From Pseudomonadota bacterium (GTDB taxonomy: Bacteria; Pseudomonadota; Alphaproteobacteria; Rs-D84), in assembly GCA_023402015.1 (NCBI GenBank), contig JAEXCU010000009.1, positions 1-64,000 of the forward strand: a stretch of 64,000 bases of DNA, read 5' to 3'. Numbering within the stretch: the stretch's first letter is position 1; every line of letters begins with the position of its first letter. The position numbers and the translations under genes are program-made. Positions 8,434-16,101 of the stretch are shown in pieces. The notes beneath the pieces are model-generated. The model saw only the letters and a program-made list of their open reading frames with translations, was not told where the DNA came from and made no database searches.

Positions 8434-8582
8434 TAAAAACACCGCCGTGATTAAGGGCGGTTGGAGGTTAAGAACTATTAAAGGTAATAGCGCTGTTTAT
8501 TGGTTATTCACAGCCCTCCAACCAATGTGGAGAGTTTCCTTTAAGAGGTTCTTACGCCTCACACTGGTTATCAACCAATGCA
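8434..8582 (-). ncRNA. Structured RNA element B (pseudoknot plus terminator)
   Basis: Reverse-strand promoter TTGAAT (8617-8612), 17 bases, TAAAAT (8594-8589). Helices: P1 8581-8575/8567-8561 (with a G-U pair valid only in this RNA strand); P2 8560-8557/8548-8545; a 8554-8548 with a' 8475-8469 (TAAGAAC/GTTCTTA); b 8544-8538 with b' 8484-8478 (TTAAAGG/CCTTTAA); c 8523-8515 with c' 8467-8459; e 8490-8475. Terminator stem 8460-8442, T-run 8439-8435. Downstream gene: the HTH protein. Confidence 0.8.
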
Positions 8583-8634
8583 AGATGTATTTTAACACCC
8601 AATGGCGCCTTATTCAAGTGCTTTGTTTTTCTGC

Positions 8635-8785
8635 AAAAAACCGCCGTGATTAAGGGCGGTTGGAGGTTCAAGACTACAAGCAAGTGTAGCGTGCTTATTC
8701 AATATATTCACAGCCCTCCAACCAATGTGGAGAATTGTTCTTGCTTTGAGGTCTTGACTCCTCACATTGGTAATCAGCCAATGCG
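8635..8785 (-). ncRNA. Structured RNA element A (pseudoknot plus terminator)
   Basis: TATAAT on the reverse strand at 8796-8791 sets the start near 8784. Helices: P1 8784-8778/8770-8764; P2 8763-8760/8751-8748; a 8757-8751 with a' 8674-8668 (TCAAGAC/GTCTTGA); b 8746-8740 with b' 8684-8678 (AAGCAAG/CTTGCTT); c 8723-8715 with c' 8666-8658; d GCTGTG/CACGC with a bulged U; e 8689-8674. Terminator stem 8659-8641, T-run 8640-8635. It is followed by element B, not by a gene, so it may act as a free RNA. Confidence 0.8.
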
Positions 8786-8907
8786 AATTTATTATATCAC
8801 ACAACGGGAAATATTCCAGTAATTTTAATCATGTTTAAAAATTTGTGCTTTACATGGTTTTTGGAATTGAATACAATCAAAACGTCAAACTAAAAAGGAT
8901 GGAAAAA

Positions 8908-9417
8908 ATGGCACAAAAACCAGTTAAAAAAACTGCGACAAAAACCAACGCCAAACCCGCGGCGGCCAAAAAGGCACCGGTGAAAAAGGTTGCGGCGAAA
9001 AAGCCAACTGTTAAATCGGCACCGGCCCCTGAAAAACAGGTTGTTATGCCCGCACCGGAAATGCACGAATGCGGTTGTGGTCATGATTGCCCATGCGGTG
9101 GTCATTGCCATGAACAGAAATCGCATTGCAGTTTTGGCCGTTTCATGAAGAAATTGATAATCACATTGATTATCTTTGCATTGGGTTTTGCCGCCGCCAA
9201 ATTGGCATATTATGGCAAACATAACCTGCGTGGACCACGTGCAGAATTCGTTAATGGATGTCTGGACGCATCATCTGTAAAATGCCCAAAATTGTTAGAG
9301 GCTTTGCCCGCCATGGACATTAACCAGGACGGTTGCATCAGCAAAGATGAATACCGCGTTGTAAAAAAACAAATGCGTCGCGAAATTCGTGAAATGCATG
9401 TTGTTGTTGATGACTAA
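8908..9417 (+). CDS. Membrane protein with Lys/Ala-rich tail, Cys/His cluster and EF-hand
   Basis: 169 residues from ATG 8908 (AAAGGATGGAAAAA upstream; ATG 8899 is also possible). Order: histone-H1-like Lys/Ala/Pro tail (1-50), a metal-binding-looking cluster HECGCGHDCPCGGHCHEQ (about 53-70), a basic patch, one membrane helix (LIITLIIFALGFAAAKLAYY), and a C-terminal domain with one EF-hand loop DINQDGCISKDEY. By the positive-inside rule the tail is cytoplasmic and the EF-hand external. I do not know this architecture from a named family. The tail could contact nucleic acid, and the EF-hand could sense calcium. Confidence 0.65.
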   Translation: MAQKPVKKTATKTNAKPAAAKKAPVKKVAAKKPTVKSAPAPEKQVVMPAPEMHECGCGHDCPCGGHCHEQKSHCSFGRFMKKLIITLIIFALGFAAAKLAYYGKHNLRGPRAEFVNGCLDASSVKCPKLLEALPAMDINQDGCISKDEYRVVKKQMRREIREMHVVVDD

Positions 9418-9438
9418 TCATTTGGTCTGAAATAAAAT

Positions 9439-9460
9439 CCCGCCAAATGGCGGGTTTTTT
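9439..9460 (+). terminator. Terminator
   Basis: CCCGCCAAATGGCGGG followed by six T, just after the EF-hand gene. Confidence 0.85.
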
Positions 9461-9500
9461 CGTGATACGTAATAGGTGATACGTAATACGATTCTTCTCT

Positions 9501-9603
9501 GTCATTGCGAGCAAACGCAGTGCAGCGTGGCAATCCACACATAAAGCGGCAAGGTTCATTAATTAACTGGATTGCCGCGGTCGTTTCACTCCCTCGCAAT
9601 GAC
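9501..9603. repeat. Palindromic intergenic repeat, copy 1
   Basis: Begins GTCATTGCGAG and ends CTCGCAATGAC (inverted), with an inner pair GGCAATCCA / TGGATTGCC-like. It shares a long internal stretch (TAAAGCGGCAAGGTTCATTA) with copy 2 at 9661. It belongs to the widespread GTCATTGCGAG...CAATCC palindrome class seen in many bacteria, apparently non-coding and non-autonomous. A partial repeat of the tail follows at 9629. Confidence 0.75.
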
Positions 9604-9660
9604 AAAGTGAACATCCCGCTGGTCTTCGCAATGACAGGGTGCTTGCGAATTATCATCATT

Positions 9661-9753
9661 GTCATTGCGAGGCACGACAGTGGCGTGGCAATCCATATGT
9701 AAAGCGGCAAGGTTCATTAATTAACTGGATTGCTTCACTGCGTTCGCAATGAC
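9661..9753. repeat. Palindromic intergenic repeat, copy 2
   Basis: Same ends (GTCATTGCGAG ... CGCAATGAC) and same inner stretch as copy 1, in the same orientation, so the region is a tandem duplication. A tail fragment GGTCTTCGCAATGA repeats at 9771. No gene lies between 9461 and 9833. Confidence 0.75.
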
Positions 9754-9833
9754 AAAGGGGACATACCGTTGGTCTTCGCAATGAAAGAAAAGAGAAATTG
9801 CCAATCCCCATAATTAAATGGGGGGTAATGTGA

Positions 9834-10304
9834 TTATTTACCCTTTAATATGCGGGCTTTGTTTTTATTCCATTCGCGTTGTTTAATTGTTTCGCGTTTG
9901 TCCACCTGGTTTTTACCATAACCAACACCCAGCAAAACCTTTAATTTTCCGCGATTATTAAAATATAATTTCAGTGGCACAATTGTCGCGCCTTTTTCCT
10001 GTAATTTTCCAATCAGGCGATTAATTTGCGACCGGTGCAGCAACAACTGGCGCGGGCGAAGTTCGTCAAAATTTACATATCGCGCAGCGGTTGGTAATTT
10101 CTGAATTTCCACACCTGCCAAAAACAGATTGTCCCCACGACGTTGGGCAAAACCGTCAACAATACTGACCAATCCAAAACGAATGGATTTGATTTCCGCA
10201 CCTGTCAGGGAAATCCCGGCCTCTATGGTGTCTTCAATAGAATAACTAAACCGCGCCTTGCGGTTTTCGGAAACCTGACCTGATTTTATTATTTGCCGTG
10301 CCAT
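9834..10304 (-). CDS. smpB: SsrA-binding protein SmpB
   Basis: 156 residues, full length. It is the partner of tmRNA in rescue of stalled ribosomes. Typical blocks: ENRKARFSYSIEDTIEAGISLTG, EIKSIRFGLVSIVDGFA, the QLLLHRSQINRLIGK segment and the basic C-terminal tail KRETIKQREWNKNKARI that enters the mRNA channel. It is last in a dacA-holB-tatD-smpB run, one base after tatD. The tmRNA itself is at 45800-46105. Confidence 0.96.
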   Translation of the reverse strand: MARQIIKSGQVSENRKARFSYSIEDTIEAGISLTGAEIKSIRFGLVSIVDGFAQRRGDNLFLAGVEIQKLPTAARYVNFDELRPRQLLLHRSQINRLIGKLQEKGATIVPLKLYFNNRGKLKVLLGVGYGKNQVDKRETIKQREWNKNKARILKGK

Positions 10305-10305
10305 T

Positions 10306-11064
10306 TTATAATTTTATTTTTGGATATAAATTTTTTGTATTTTGTTCCAGTATAGTTTCCAATTCGTTTAATTGCAAACCCTTTATATCGGCCAGTACCC
10401 GTGCCGTTTCCATTACAAATGCCGGTTCGCATTGCATGCCGCGATGCGGAACGGGGGCGCAATACGGACTGTCCGTTTCAATGACAATTCTATCATTTGG
10501 AATTTTTGCAAATGTTTCGCGAATTTCCGCCGCGTTTTTAAATGTTAAAATACCACTGGCCGAAAAGAAAAATCCGCGGTCCAACATTGTGCGCGCCAAA
10601 TCCCATGAACTGGTAAAGCAATGCATCACGCCGCCAACATCGCCTGTCAATATCGCCGCCGTATCATTTTCTGCATCGCGCGTATGAATTGCCACGGGCA
10701 GTTTTGCGCGCCGCGCAATATCCAATTGTTGTTCAAACAATTTAATCTGCGCATCGCGATTATCATTACCAAAATGATAATCTAATCCGATTTCACCGAC
10801 GCCAACAACACTGGGGTGGGCCAGGATTTCATCTGTTAAATACTGTGCGGCGTCTGTGCCCGCGTATTCGGGATGAATGCCGATTGTTGTAAAAATGTTG
10901 TCATGTGTATCCGCGATTTTCAGTGCACACGGAATATCCGCCGGGTCGGCCGTGGGGCAAATCATAATTCCCACACCTGCATCATGCGCGCGTGAAATAA
11001 CCGCGTTCAGGTTATCGCCGTCGCAATAACTGTCTGTTAAATGGCAATGGGTATCTATAAACAT
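10306..11064 (-). CDS. tatD: TatD family metal-dependent DNase
   Basis: 252 residues. Metal-binding motifs of the family are present: FIDTHCHLTD at the start, IGIHPEYA, VGEIGLDYHF, LPVAIHTRDA, MHCFTSS and ETDSPYCAP. It is a TIM-barrel 3'-5' exonuclease linked to DNA repair and turnover. It overlaps the upstream holB by 10 bases, which implies translational coupling. Confidence 0.95.
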   Translation of the reverse strand: MFIDTHCHLTDSYCDGDNLNAVISRAHDAGVGIMICPTADPADIPCALKIADTHDNIFTTIGIHPEYAGTDAAQYLTDEILAHPSVVGVGEIGLDYHFGNDNRDAQIKLFEQQLDIARRAKLPVAIHTRDAENDTAAILTGDVGGVMHCFTSSWDLARTMLDRGFFFSASGILTFKNAAEIRETFAKIPNDRIVIETDSPYCAPVPHRGMQCEPAFVMETARVLADIKGLQLNELETILEQNTKNLYPKIKL

Positions 11065-11957
11065 TTTTTTATTTCTGTGATTATTTTAAATATGCCGATT
11101 TCTGGTTCCAGATAAATTTTATTTATATCAGCAATCGCATGCGTTGCCATTGGATACAATTCCGCCAGATTGAAATACGCAATCGCATCCAATAATATTC
11201 CATGCAGTGCCGCATCCGGGGCAATTCGCCGGGCCATGTCCATAATATCGGCACTGTTGGTTTTTGGATTGTTGAGTAATTCAATCAAGTCCGCATAAAT
11301 TGCGTCGCCACCGGATTTTTTCAGGTTTGCGATTTTCCCAAAACTGCCACTGGCCAATTTTAATGTTTCTGTGCTGATTTCTTCGTCCGGCAAGAATTTT
11401 GCACATAAATCGCGCAGATTATCAATCGTCAATGGCCGCAATTTTTCAACGCGTGCACGTGAACGAACGGTTGGCAATACATTTGCCAATTGGTGAACAA
11501 TTAACAAAAATAATGTCTTGGCGGGCGGTTCTTCCAATAATTTCAAAATGGCGTTTGATGCCGCCGCGTTTAATTCATCCACAGAATCAATCAATATCAC
11601 ACGCCAATCACCGGACATTGACGACATCTGCATTTTTTCAATCATTGCGCGAACCGTGTAAACAGATATGACTTTGCCATCTGATTTTGATTTGCCGTCT
11701 TTGTCAATATTGCGTTCCATATCAATGATAAAGAAATCGCCAACATTTCCATAAACCATTTTGGCAATTTTATATGCCAATGTTGCCTTGCCAATGCCAC
11801 GCGGTCCCGTCAGCATCCATACCGGATGCATTGGGTGTGCATCACGATTATTCCATGCATCCATAAAATTCCGCATCGCACCCGCATGCCCAATCAGGCA
11901 ATCATTATCAATGGGGTTTGGGAAATTATACGAAGGTGTATTTTTACGTGGTGCCAT
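11055..11957 (-). CDS. holB: DNA polymerase III subunit delta'
   Basis: 300 residues. AAA+ clamp-loader subunit: Walker A-like MLTGPRGIGKATLAYKIAK around residue 48-66, sensor region RVILIDSVDELNAAASNAILKLLEEPP, then PTVRSRARVEKLRPL (the SRC-like motif reads SRA). The zinc-binding cysteines present in many homologues are absent. It sits 8 bases after dacA and overlaps tatD, a common holB-tatD neighbourhood. Confidence 0.92.
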   Translation of the reverse strand: MAPRKNTPSYNFPNPIDNDCLIGHAGAMRNFMDAWNNRDAHPMHPVWMLTGPRGIGKATLAYKIAKMVYGNVGDFFIIDMERNIDKDGKSKSDGKVISVYTVRAMIEKMQMSSMSGDWRVILIDSVDELNAAASNAILKLLEEPPAKTLFLLIVHQLANVLPTVRSRARVEKLRPLTIDNLRDLCAKFLPDEEISTETLKLASGSFGKIANLKKSGGDAIYADLIELLNNPKTNSADIMDMARRIAPDAALHGILLDAIAYFNLAELYPMATHAIADINKIYLEPEIGIFKIITEIKKCL

Positions 11958-11965
11958 GATTTAAT

Positions 11966-13141
11966 TTACCTGATTCCGAACATTACTTTTACATTTTTGA
12001 TAACGCGGCCCAAGAATTGTGTCTTGGAAACTTTGTCCATGGCGATTAATGGCGCGCGCGCAATAACGCGGCCGTTTTGTTCAGCAATGATTTCGCCAAC
12101 CTGGGCGCCTTTTTTAATTGGCGCGGGCATTGGGTCATCGTACCGCGCCAAAACGCGAATTCCACTTAATCCCTGGGATTTAGGCAGGGTAATCGCAAAT
12201 GGTTTTGCGATTGTTGCGATAACATATTCCTGGCGGCCATACCATACCGGAATCTTGGCGATTTTATCGCCGGCATGGTAAAACACTTTGTTTGTTGTGT
12301 TCGCGTATCCGTAATTTAATAATTTTTTCATTTCCGCGGCCAGTGCATCATGACCCTTGCCACGAAATCCGTTTATTACACCAACCAAACGGCGCCCGCC
12401 AATTTTACTGCTGGCGACCATGCCGTACCCGCCGTCTTCGGTATGGCCGGTTTTTAAACCATCTGCGCCCGGCATGATAAATAATAATTTGTTGTAATTC
12501 ACCGTATGTGTGCGACCCCAATCACGACACCAATCGGTTTTATAATCAGCGAATTCAAAACGCTTGGTCGCAAACATTGGATAAATATCCGGATAGTCTG
12601 AAATGATATGCGTGGCCAGGGTTGCCAATTCGCGACTGGTCATCAAATTGTTCGGATCGGGCAGGCCGGACGCATTTCCAAACGTGGACAATGGCATGCC
12701 AATTTCGCGCGCCTTTTTCTGCATTAGTTCTGTAAATCCGTTTTCTGTCCCACCCAGATGTTCCGCAACAACCACTGATGCATCACCGCCCGATAATACA
12801 ATCAGGCCCAAAATCGCATCGCGCACAGAAATGCTTTGTCCCGCAACCAGGCAAATCTTGCTGGCCGGGTGCCACAGCGGATTGTTATAGTCGGCGTTTT
12901 CACTGACCGCCAGGCGACTGTCCATTGTCAAATTACCGGCCTTGATTTCATCAAACAACACGGCCAGGGTCATTAACTTTATCATGGACGACGGCGGCAT
13001 CAGCGTATCTGCATTCTTGGTAACAATTTCTGTGCCGGAATCATAATCTATTAAAAATGCAGACTTGGCCGGCGTGGAAAAATCCGCCCGCGCCGCGGTT
13101 GTAATTAATGATAATAACAGTATAAATATTTTCTTATTCAT
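11966..13141 (-). CDS. dacA: D-alanyl-D-alanine carboxypeptidase (PBP5/6 family)
   Basis: 391 residues with signal peptide (MNKKIFILLLSLITTAARA). Periplasmic enzyme that trims peptidoglycan pentapeptides. The active-site motif SMIK (in PPSSMIKLM) and KTG (DGLKTGHTEDGGYG) are intact. The middle SxN motif reads SGG (in VLSGGDASVVVAE), where most family members have SGN; the loss of the Asn is unusual. The C-terminal PBP5-type beta domain is present, but a clear amphipathic anchor helix is not. First gene of a run with holB, tatD and smpB. Confidence 0.92.
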   Translation of the reverse strand: MNKKIFILLLSLITTAARADFSTPAKSAFLIDYDSGTEIVTKNADTLMPPSSMIKLMTLAVLFDEIKAGNLTMDSRLAVSENADYNNPLWHPASKICLVAGQSISVRDAILGLIVLSGGDASVVVAEHLGGTENGFTELMQKKAREIGMPLSTFGNASGLPDPNNLMTSRELATLATHIISDYPDIYPMFATKRFEFADYKTDWCRDWGRTHTVNYNKLLFIMPGADGLKTGHTEDGGYGMVASSKIGGRRLVGVINGFRGKGHDALAAEMKKLLNYGYANTTNKVFYHAGDKIAKIPVWYGRQEYVIATIAKPFAITLPKSQGLSGIRVLARYDDPMPAPIKKGAQVGEIIAEQNGRVIARAPLIAMDKVSKTQFLGRVIKNVKVMFGIR

Positions 13142-13187
13142 GGCAGTTGGATATTAGCAGTAATAAACCACATTGCCAACAGATTTT

Positions 13188-14435
13188 TTATGCAATTTCA
13201 CCAATGAATTCTTCATTGTTTATTTCAACCAATCGTACATTGCAAATTGTACGCGGTGGGATTTTTTCACCAATAATGCGAACGGAAATATCGTGCGGGT
13301 CGCGGGCAATATTGTTTTCTTCTACCAATACCTGGACAACGCGACCAATTTGCGTTTTCATAAAATCTGTGCGAATTGCGTCCGCCGCGGTGGATATGAT
13401 TTTTACACGCTGTTTTGAAATGGCCCGGTCAACCTGGTGCGGTAAATTGGCGGCCTCGGTCCCGGGGCGGGGGGAAAATGGAAATGCATGAATTTTAATT
13501 GGGCGCGTTTCCTGGACCAAATGCATTGTTTCGTTAAATAATTCGTCTGTTTCGCCCGGAAAACCACAGATTATGTCCCAACTGAATGTAATATCATCGC
13601 CTGCGGCGGCCCGTATTCGGCGAATGGTTTCACTGTTGTGGCGCCGATGCATGGCATTTAATATCTTGTCAGAACCAGATTGCATTGACAGGTGCAAATG
13701 CGGCATCATGCGTGCATCGTTATGCATCATATTTATTATCTTAAATATTTCTGGGGATGCCGGATCCATGGATGACAGGCGCAGCCGCCCAATTTCCGGC
13801 ACATCGTGCAATAATGATGCGCAAACATCGGATATCAACATACCGTCCCGTGCATACGACGCAATGTCCACCCCCGTTATCACAATTTCATAAAATCCGT
13901 TTTCCGTGGCACGCCGCACATCGGCCAGAATTTCAGAATAATCAAAAGAAACCGCCGGGCCGCGCAATTGCCGCGTGATGCAGTATGCGCAATTATGATT
14001 ACATCCGTTTTGAACCTGGATAAATTGCTTGGACAGTTTGGCATCACAATGGTCAAATTTAGTAATTTTTTTTGTGGCGATACTGCATGGTGCCGAATTT
14101 AATGCGTCTATATATGCCTGTAAATTTAATTTATCGCGATTATGAATGACAAATGCATTTGGAATTTGGGTAAACAGGTCTGGATTCCGCGTGGCCGCAC
14201 ACCCGGTAATAAAAATTGGAACACCGGGGTTTTCGCGGGCGATTTTTCGGACAGTTTGACCCGATTGACGTTCGGCCTCGGCCGTGACGGCACAGGAATT
14301 AATAACTATTGCAGTGGGAATGGCGGGAAACAGCATATTTTGAATCTTTTCCGATTCCAATGCGTTCAGACGGCATCCCATGGACATTGTTTTAATGTTG
14401 TTTTTGTTATTTTCTGCTTGCATTTTAACCATCAT
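13188..14435 (-). CDS. mtaB: tRNA t6A37 methylthiotransferase (MtaB-like)
   Basis: 415 residues from ATG 14435. Radical-SAM methylthiotransferase: three N-terminal cluster cysteines (MGCRLN, INSCAVTAEA, ITGCAATR), radical SAM motif CNHNCAYC, the MQSGSDKIL block, and a C-terminal TRAM-like domain. The family converts t6A to ms2t6A at position 37 of ANN-decoding tRNAs. A TATAAT box at 14447-14442 ends just 6 bases before the chosen ATG, so the mRNA is probably leaderless; the longer frame to 14456 would start upstream of the transcript. Confidence 0.88.
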   Translation of the reverse strand: MMVKMQAENNKNNIKTMSMGCRLNALESEKIQNMLFPAIPTAIVINSCAVTAEAERQSGQTVRKIARENPGVPIFITGCAATRNPDLFTQIPNAFVIHNRDKLNLQAYIDALNSAPCSIATKKITKFDHCDAKLSKQFIQVQNGCNHNCAYCITRQLRGPAVSFDYSEILADVRRATENGFYEIVITGVDIASYARDGMLISDVCASLLHDVPEIGRLRLSSMDPASPEIFKIINMMHNDARMMPHLHLSMQSGSDKILNAMHRRHNSETIRRIRAAAGDDITFSWDIICGFPGETDELFNETMHLVQETRPIKIHAFPFSPRPGTEAANLPHQVDRAISKQRVKIISTAADAIRTDFMKTQIGRVVQVLVEENNIARDPHDISVRIIGEKIPPRTICNVRLVEINNEEFIGEIA

Positions 14436-14441
14436 TGGGGC

Positions 14442-14469
14442 ATTATAGCGAGGCAAAAAAAGATTTCAA
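14442..14469 (-). promoter_or_regulatory. Promoter of mtaB
   Basis: TTGAAA (14469-14464), 16-base spacer, TATAAT (14447-14442) on the reverse strand. The predicted start point coincides with the A of ATG 14435, suggesting leaderless translation. Confidence 0.6.
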
Positions 14470-14483
14470 CAAAGGATTTAATG

Positions 14484-14861
14484 ATGGCCCGTACAACAAA
14501 TTCAGACACTTTACCATTTGTAGAAAGCCGTTATGAGCTGGGAATGCTGGCATCACAGCGCGTTCGCGACCTGAATGGTGGTGCGGAACCGGTCGTTGAT
14601 AAAGAAGATGATAAATTAACGGTTGTTGCATTGCGTGAAATTGCCACTGGTAAATTGGATATGAATAATATTCGTCATGAATTTGTCCAATCTTACAAAG
14701 AATCCCCTGTAACACCGGACAGTGAAGAATCATTAGAAATTGGCAGTGAAGATCCATTGTTGCGTGAAATTGATGCCGAATTGGAAAATGCATTGGCGAC
14801 AGAAGAACCGGGCACAATCAGTGCAGAGGAAGCGGCCGCCACAGCAACCGATGCCGAATAA
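14484..14861 (+). CDS. rpoZ: RNA polymerase omega subunit
   Basis: 125 residues. The omega core is clear: FVESRYELGMLASQRVRDLNGG, then the DDKLTVVALREIATGKL stretch. An acidic tail of about 60 residues rich in Glu and Asp follows, as in other alphaproteobacterial omegas. It helps assemble beta' into RNA polymerase. AAAGGA lies 7 bases before ATG 14484 (ATG 14481 is adjacent). It is divergent from mtaB. Confidence 0.9.
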   Translation: MARTTNSDTLPFVESRYELGMLASQRVRDLNGGAEPVVDKEDDKLTVVALREIATGKLDMNNIRHEFVQSYKESPVTPDSEESLEIGSEDPLLREIDAELENALATEEPGTISAEEAAATATDAE

Positions 14862-14868
14862 AGAATCC

Positions 14869-14959
14869 GGAGACGTCGCATAGTTGGTCTAGTGCGCTTG
14901 CTTGGAAAGCAAGTATACTCGCAAGGGTATCAAGGGTTCGAATCCCTTCGTCTCCGCCA
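14869..14959 (+). tRNA. tRNA-Ser (GGA)
   Basis: Acceptor GGAGACG pairs with CGTCTCC, CCA is encoded, the anticodon loop TTGGAAA reads GGA, and there is a long variable arm (ACTCGCAAGGGT). 91 bases, class II. Its last 20 bases are repeated at 15106. Confidence 0.95.
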
Positions 14960-14971
14960 GAAAAATTAAAT

Positions 14972-14995
14972 GCCCCGAATGGGGCGTTTTGTTTT
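14972..14995 (+). terminator. Terminator of tRNA-Ser
   Basis: GCCCCGAATGGGGC followed by a T-rich run. Confidence 0.8.
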
Positions 14996-15105
14996 TCTGT
15001 CAAAACCAAGATTCGAACCCGACCAAAGGGTTTGAACCGTCGCAAAAAGGCGGAATAACGCCGGTCGCGCTATGCGCGATTTTGCAAGGTCGGCGCGAAT
15101 GCGTC

Positions 15106-15125
15106 AATCCCTTCGTCTCCGCCAG
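15106..15125 (+). repeat. Repeat of the tRNA-Ser 3' end (attachment-site-like)
   Basis: The 20 bases AATCCCTTCGTCTCCGCCAG are identical to 14941-14960, the 3' end of tRNA-Ser(GGA). Such a direct repeat next to a tRNA is what integration of a mobile island leaves. No integrase gene is visible. A weaker look-alike (AATCTTACTACACCGCCAGG) occurs at 19207-19226, after the KAP gene. Confidence 0.6.
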
Positions 15126-15134
15126 GAATATTAG

Positions 15135-15165
15135 ACATCTCGTGGTAATCCCACGGGATGTTTCT
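15135..15165 (+). terminator. Terminator-like hairpin
   Basis: ACATCTCGTGG pairs with CCCACGGGATGT around loop TAAT, followed by TTTCTTTT. Confidence 0.6.
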
Positions 15166-15169
15166 TTTG

Positions 15170-15512
15170 CCCCAGAATCCGGGGATATTTGTGCGCCTAG
15201 GTACCGATGTATGTATGTTCTCTAGTGCGGAGTAAGCAATATTCATTTTTGACATGAATGATCCTTTTGTTTAAATTAATTACTTTTTTCATTTTTACTT
15301 ACTCCTAACGGTGAACGGGATATGCTTATCCCGTTAATTTGTCCATTTCTCGGCCGGACACTTCGCCATTATTTTACCGCCCACATTATTAATAGCAAAT
15401 TTCAGAATTTTTTTTCAAAAAGGTTGAATGGGAATGGAATACAAATTGTCAGTTAATAAAACTTGAATTTGTTGATTTATGCGGTACTATGCTCGCATAC
15501 AGGGAGTAGACA
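15170..15512. other. Intergenic stretch with no supported gene
   Basis: AT-rich. A 22-base palindrome at 15313-15334 (AACGGGATA / TATCCCGTT) could be an operator or weak terminator. A short reverse frame starting MSKMNIAYSALENIHTS at 15255 runs into the tRNA-end repeat and is more likely a truncated remnant than a gene. Confidence 0.4.
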
Positions 15513-15920
15513 ATGGCGGAATTTAAAGTTGCGTTGAAAGCAATTATATATAAAGACGATAAAATTTTGGTTTTAAAGCGCAGTTGCGAGGAAGATGTTT
15601 ATGCCGAATTATGGGATATCCCGGGTGGGAAAATTGAGTACGGTGAGAAAACAACAGACGGTATCAAACGCGAAGTCTTTGAAGAAACCGGTCTTGATGT
15701 AGAAATTGAATTCAGACCATGGTCGTTGTGGTCTTTTATGACACCAGCAAAAGACAGACAGACTGTTGGTATTACTTTGTTAGCCAAATATCTGGGGGGA
15801 GAGGTAAAACTTTCAAATGAACACACAGAATATAAATGGATAGATCCTGCAGAATTTGCAGATATGTCCGCAGACCCCAGTTTAAAAGCTGAAATTGCAA
15901 AGTACACAGAACAAAAATAA
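15513..15920 (+). CDS. NUDIX hydrolase
   Basis: 135 residues. A complete Nudix box spans about residues 39-61: GGKIEYGE, then REVFEETGL (G-x5-E-x7-REU-x-EE-x-GU). The length and IIYKDDKILVLKRS opening match small 8-oxo-dGTP/nucleotide diphosphatases; the exact substrate cannot be told. Preceded by AGGGAG. It lies in the probable island beside tRNA-Ser. Confidence 0.88.
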   Translation: MAEFKVALKAIIYKDDKILVLKRSCEEDVYAELWDIPGGKIEYGEKTTDGIKREVFEETGLDVEIEFRPWSLWSFMTPAKDRQTVGITLLAKYLGGEVKLSNEHTEYKWIDPAEFADMSADPSLKAEIAKYTEQK

Positions 15921-16101
15921 TTTTATTATTTTGGCAACCCCAGCCCCGAACCCAATTCCCATTGGATTCAGAGAATGATTTTAATCAAAAATAGTATTAA
16001 AAGCAAGTTATTTAAAATAGGGAATATTTTATAAATTATATTGAAGAAAGACAAACTTATTGACTATAATCACAAAAAAATAAATGTAAAGAGACGTTAA
16101 A

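Noticed and set aside
8434..8785. RNA elements as retron msr-msd RNA
   Set aside because: The structured, promoter-driven RNA recalls a retron, but no reverse transcriptase lies near any of the six copies and there are no a1/a2 end repeats of the retron type.
15070..15255. Reverse-strand 61-residue gene
   Set aside because: It has a fair start but runs through the tRNA-end repeat; more likely a remnant or chance frame.
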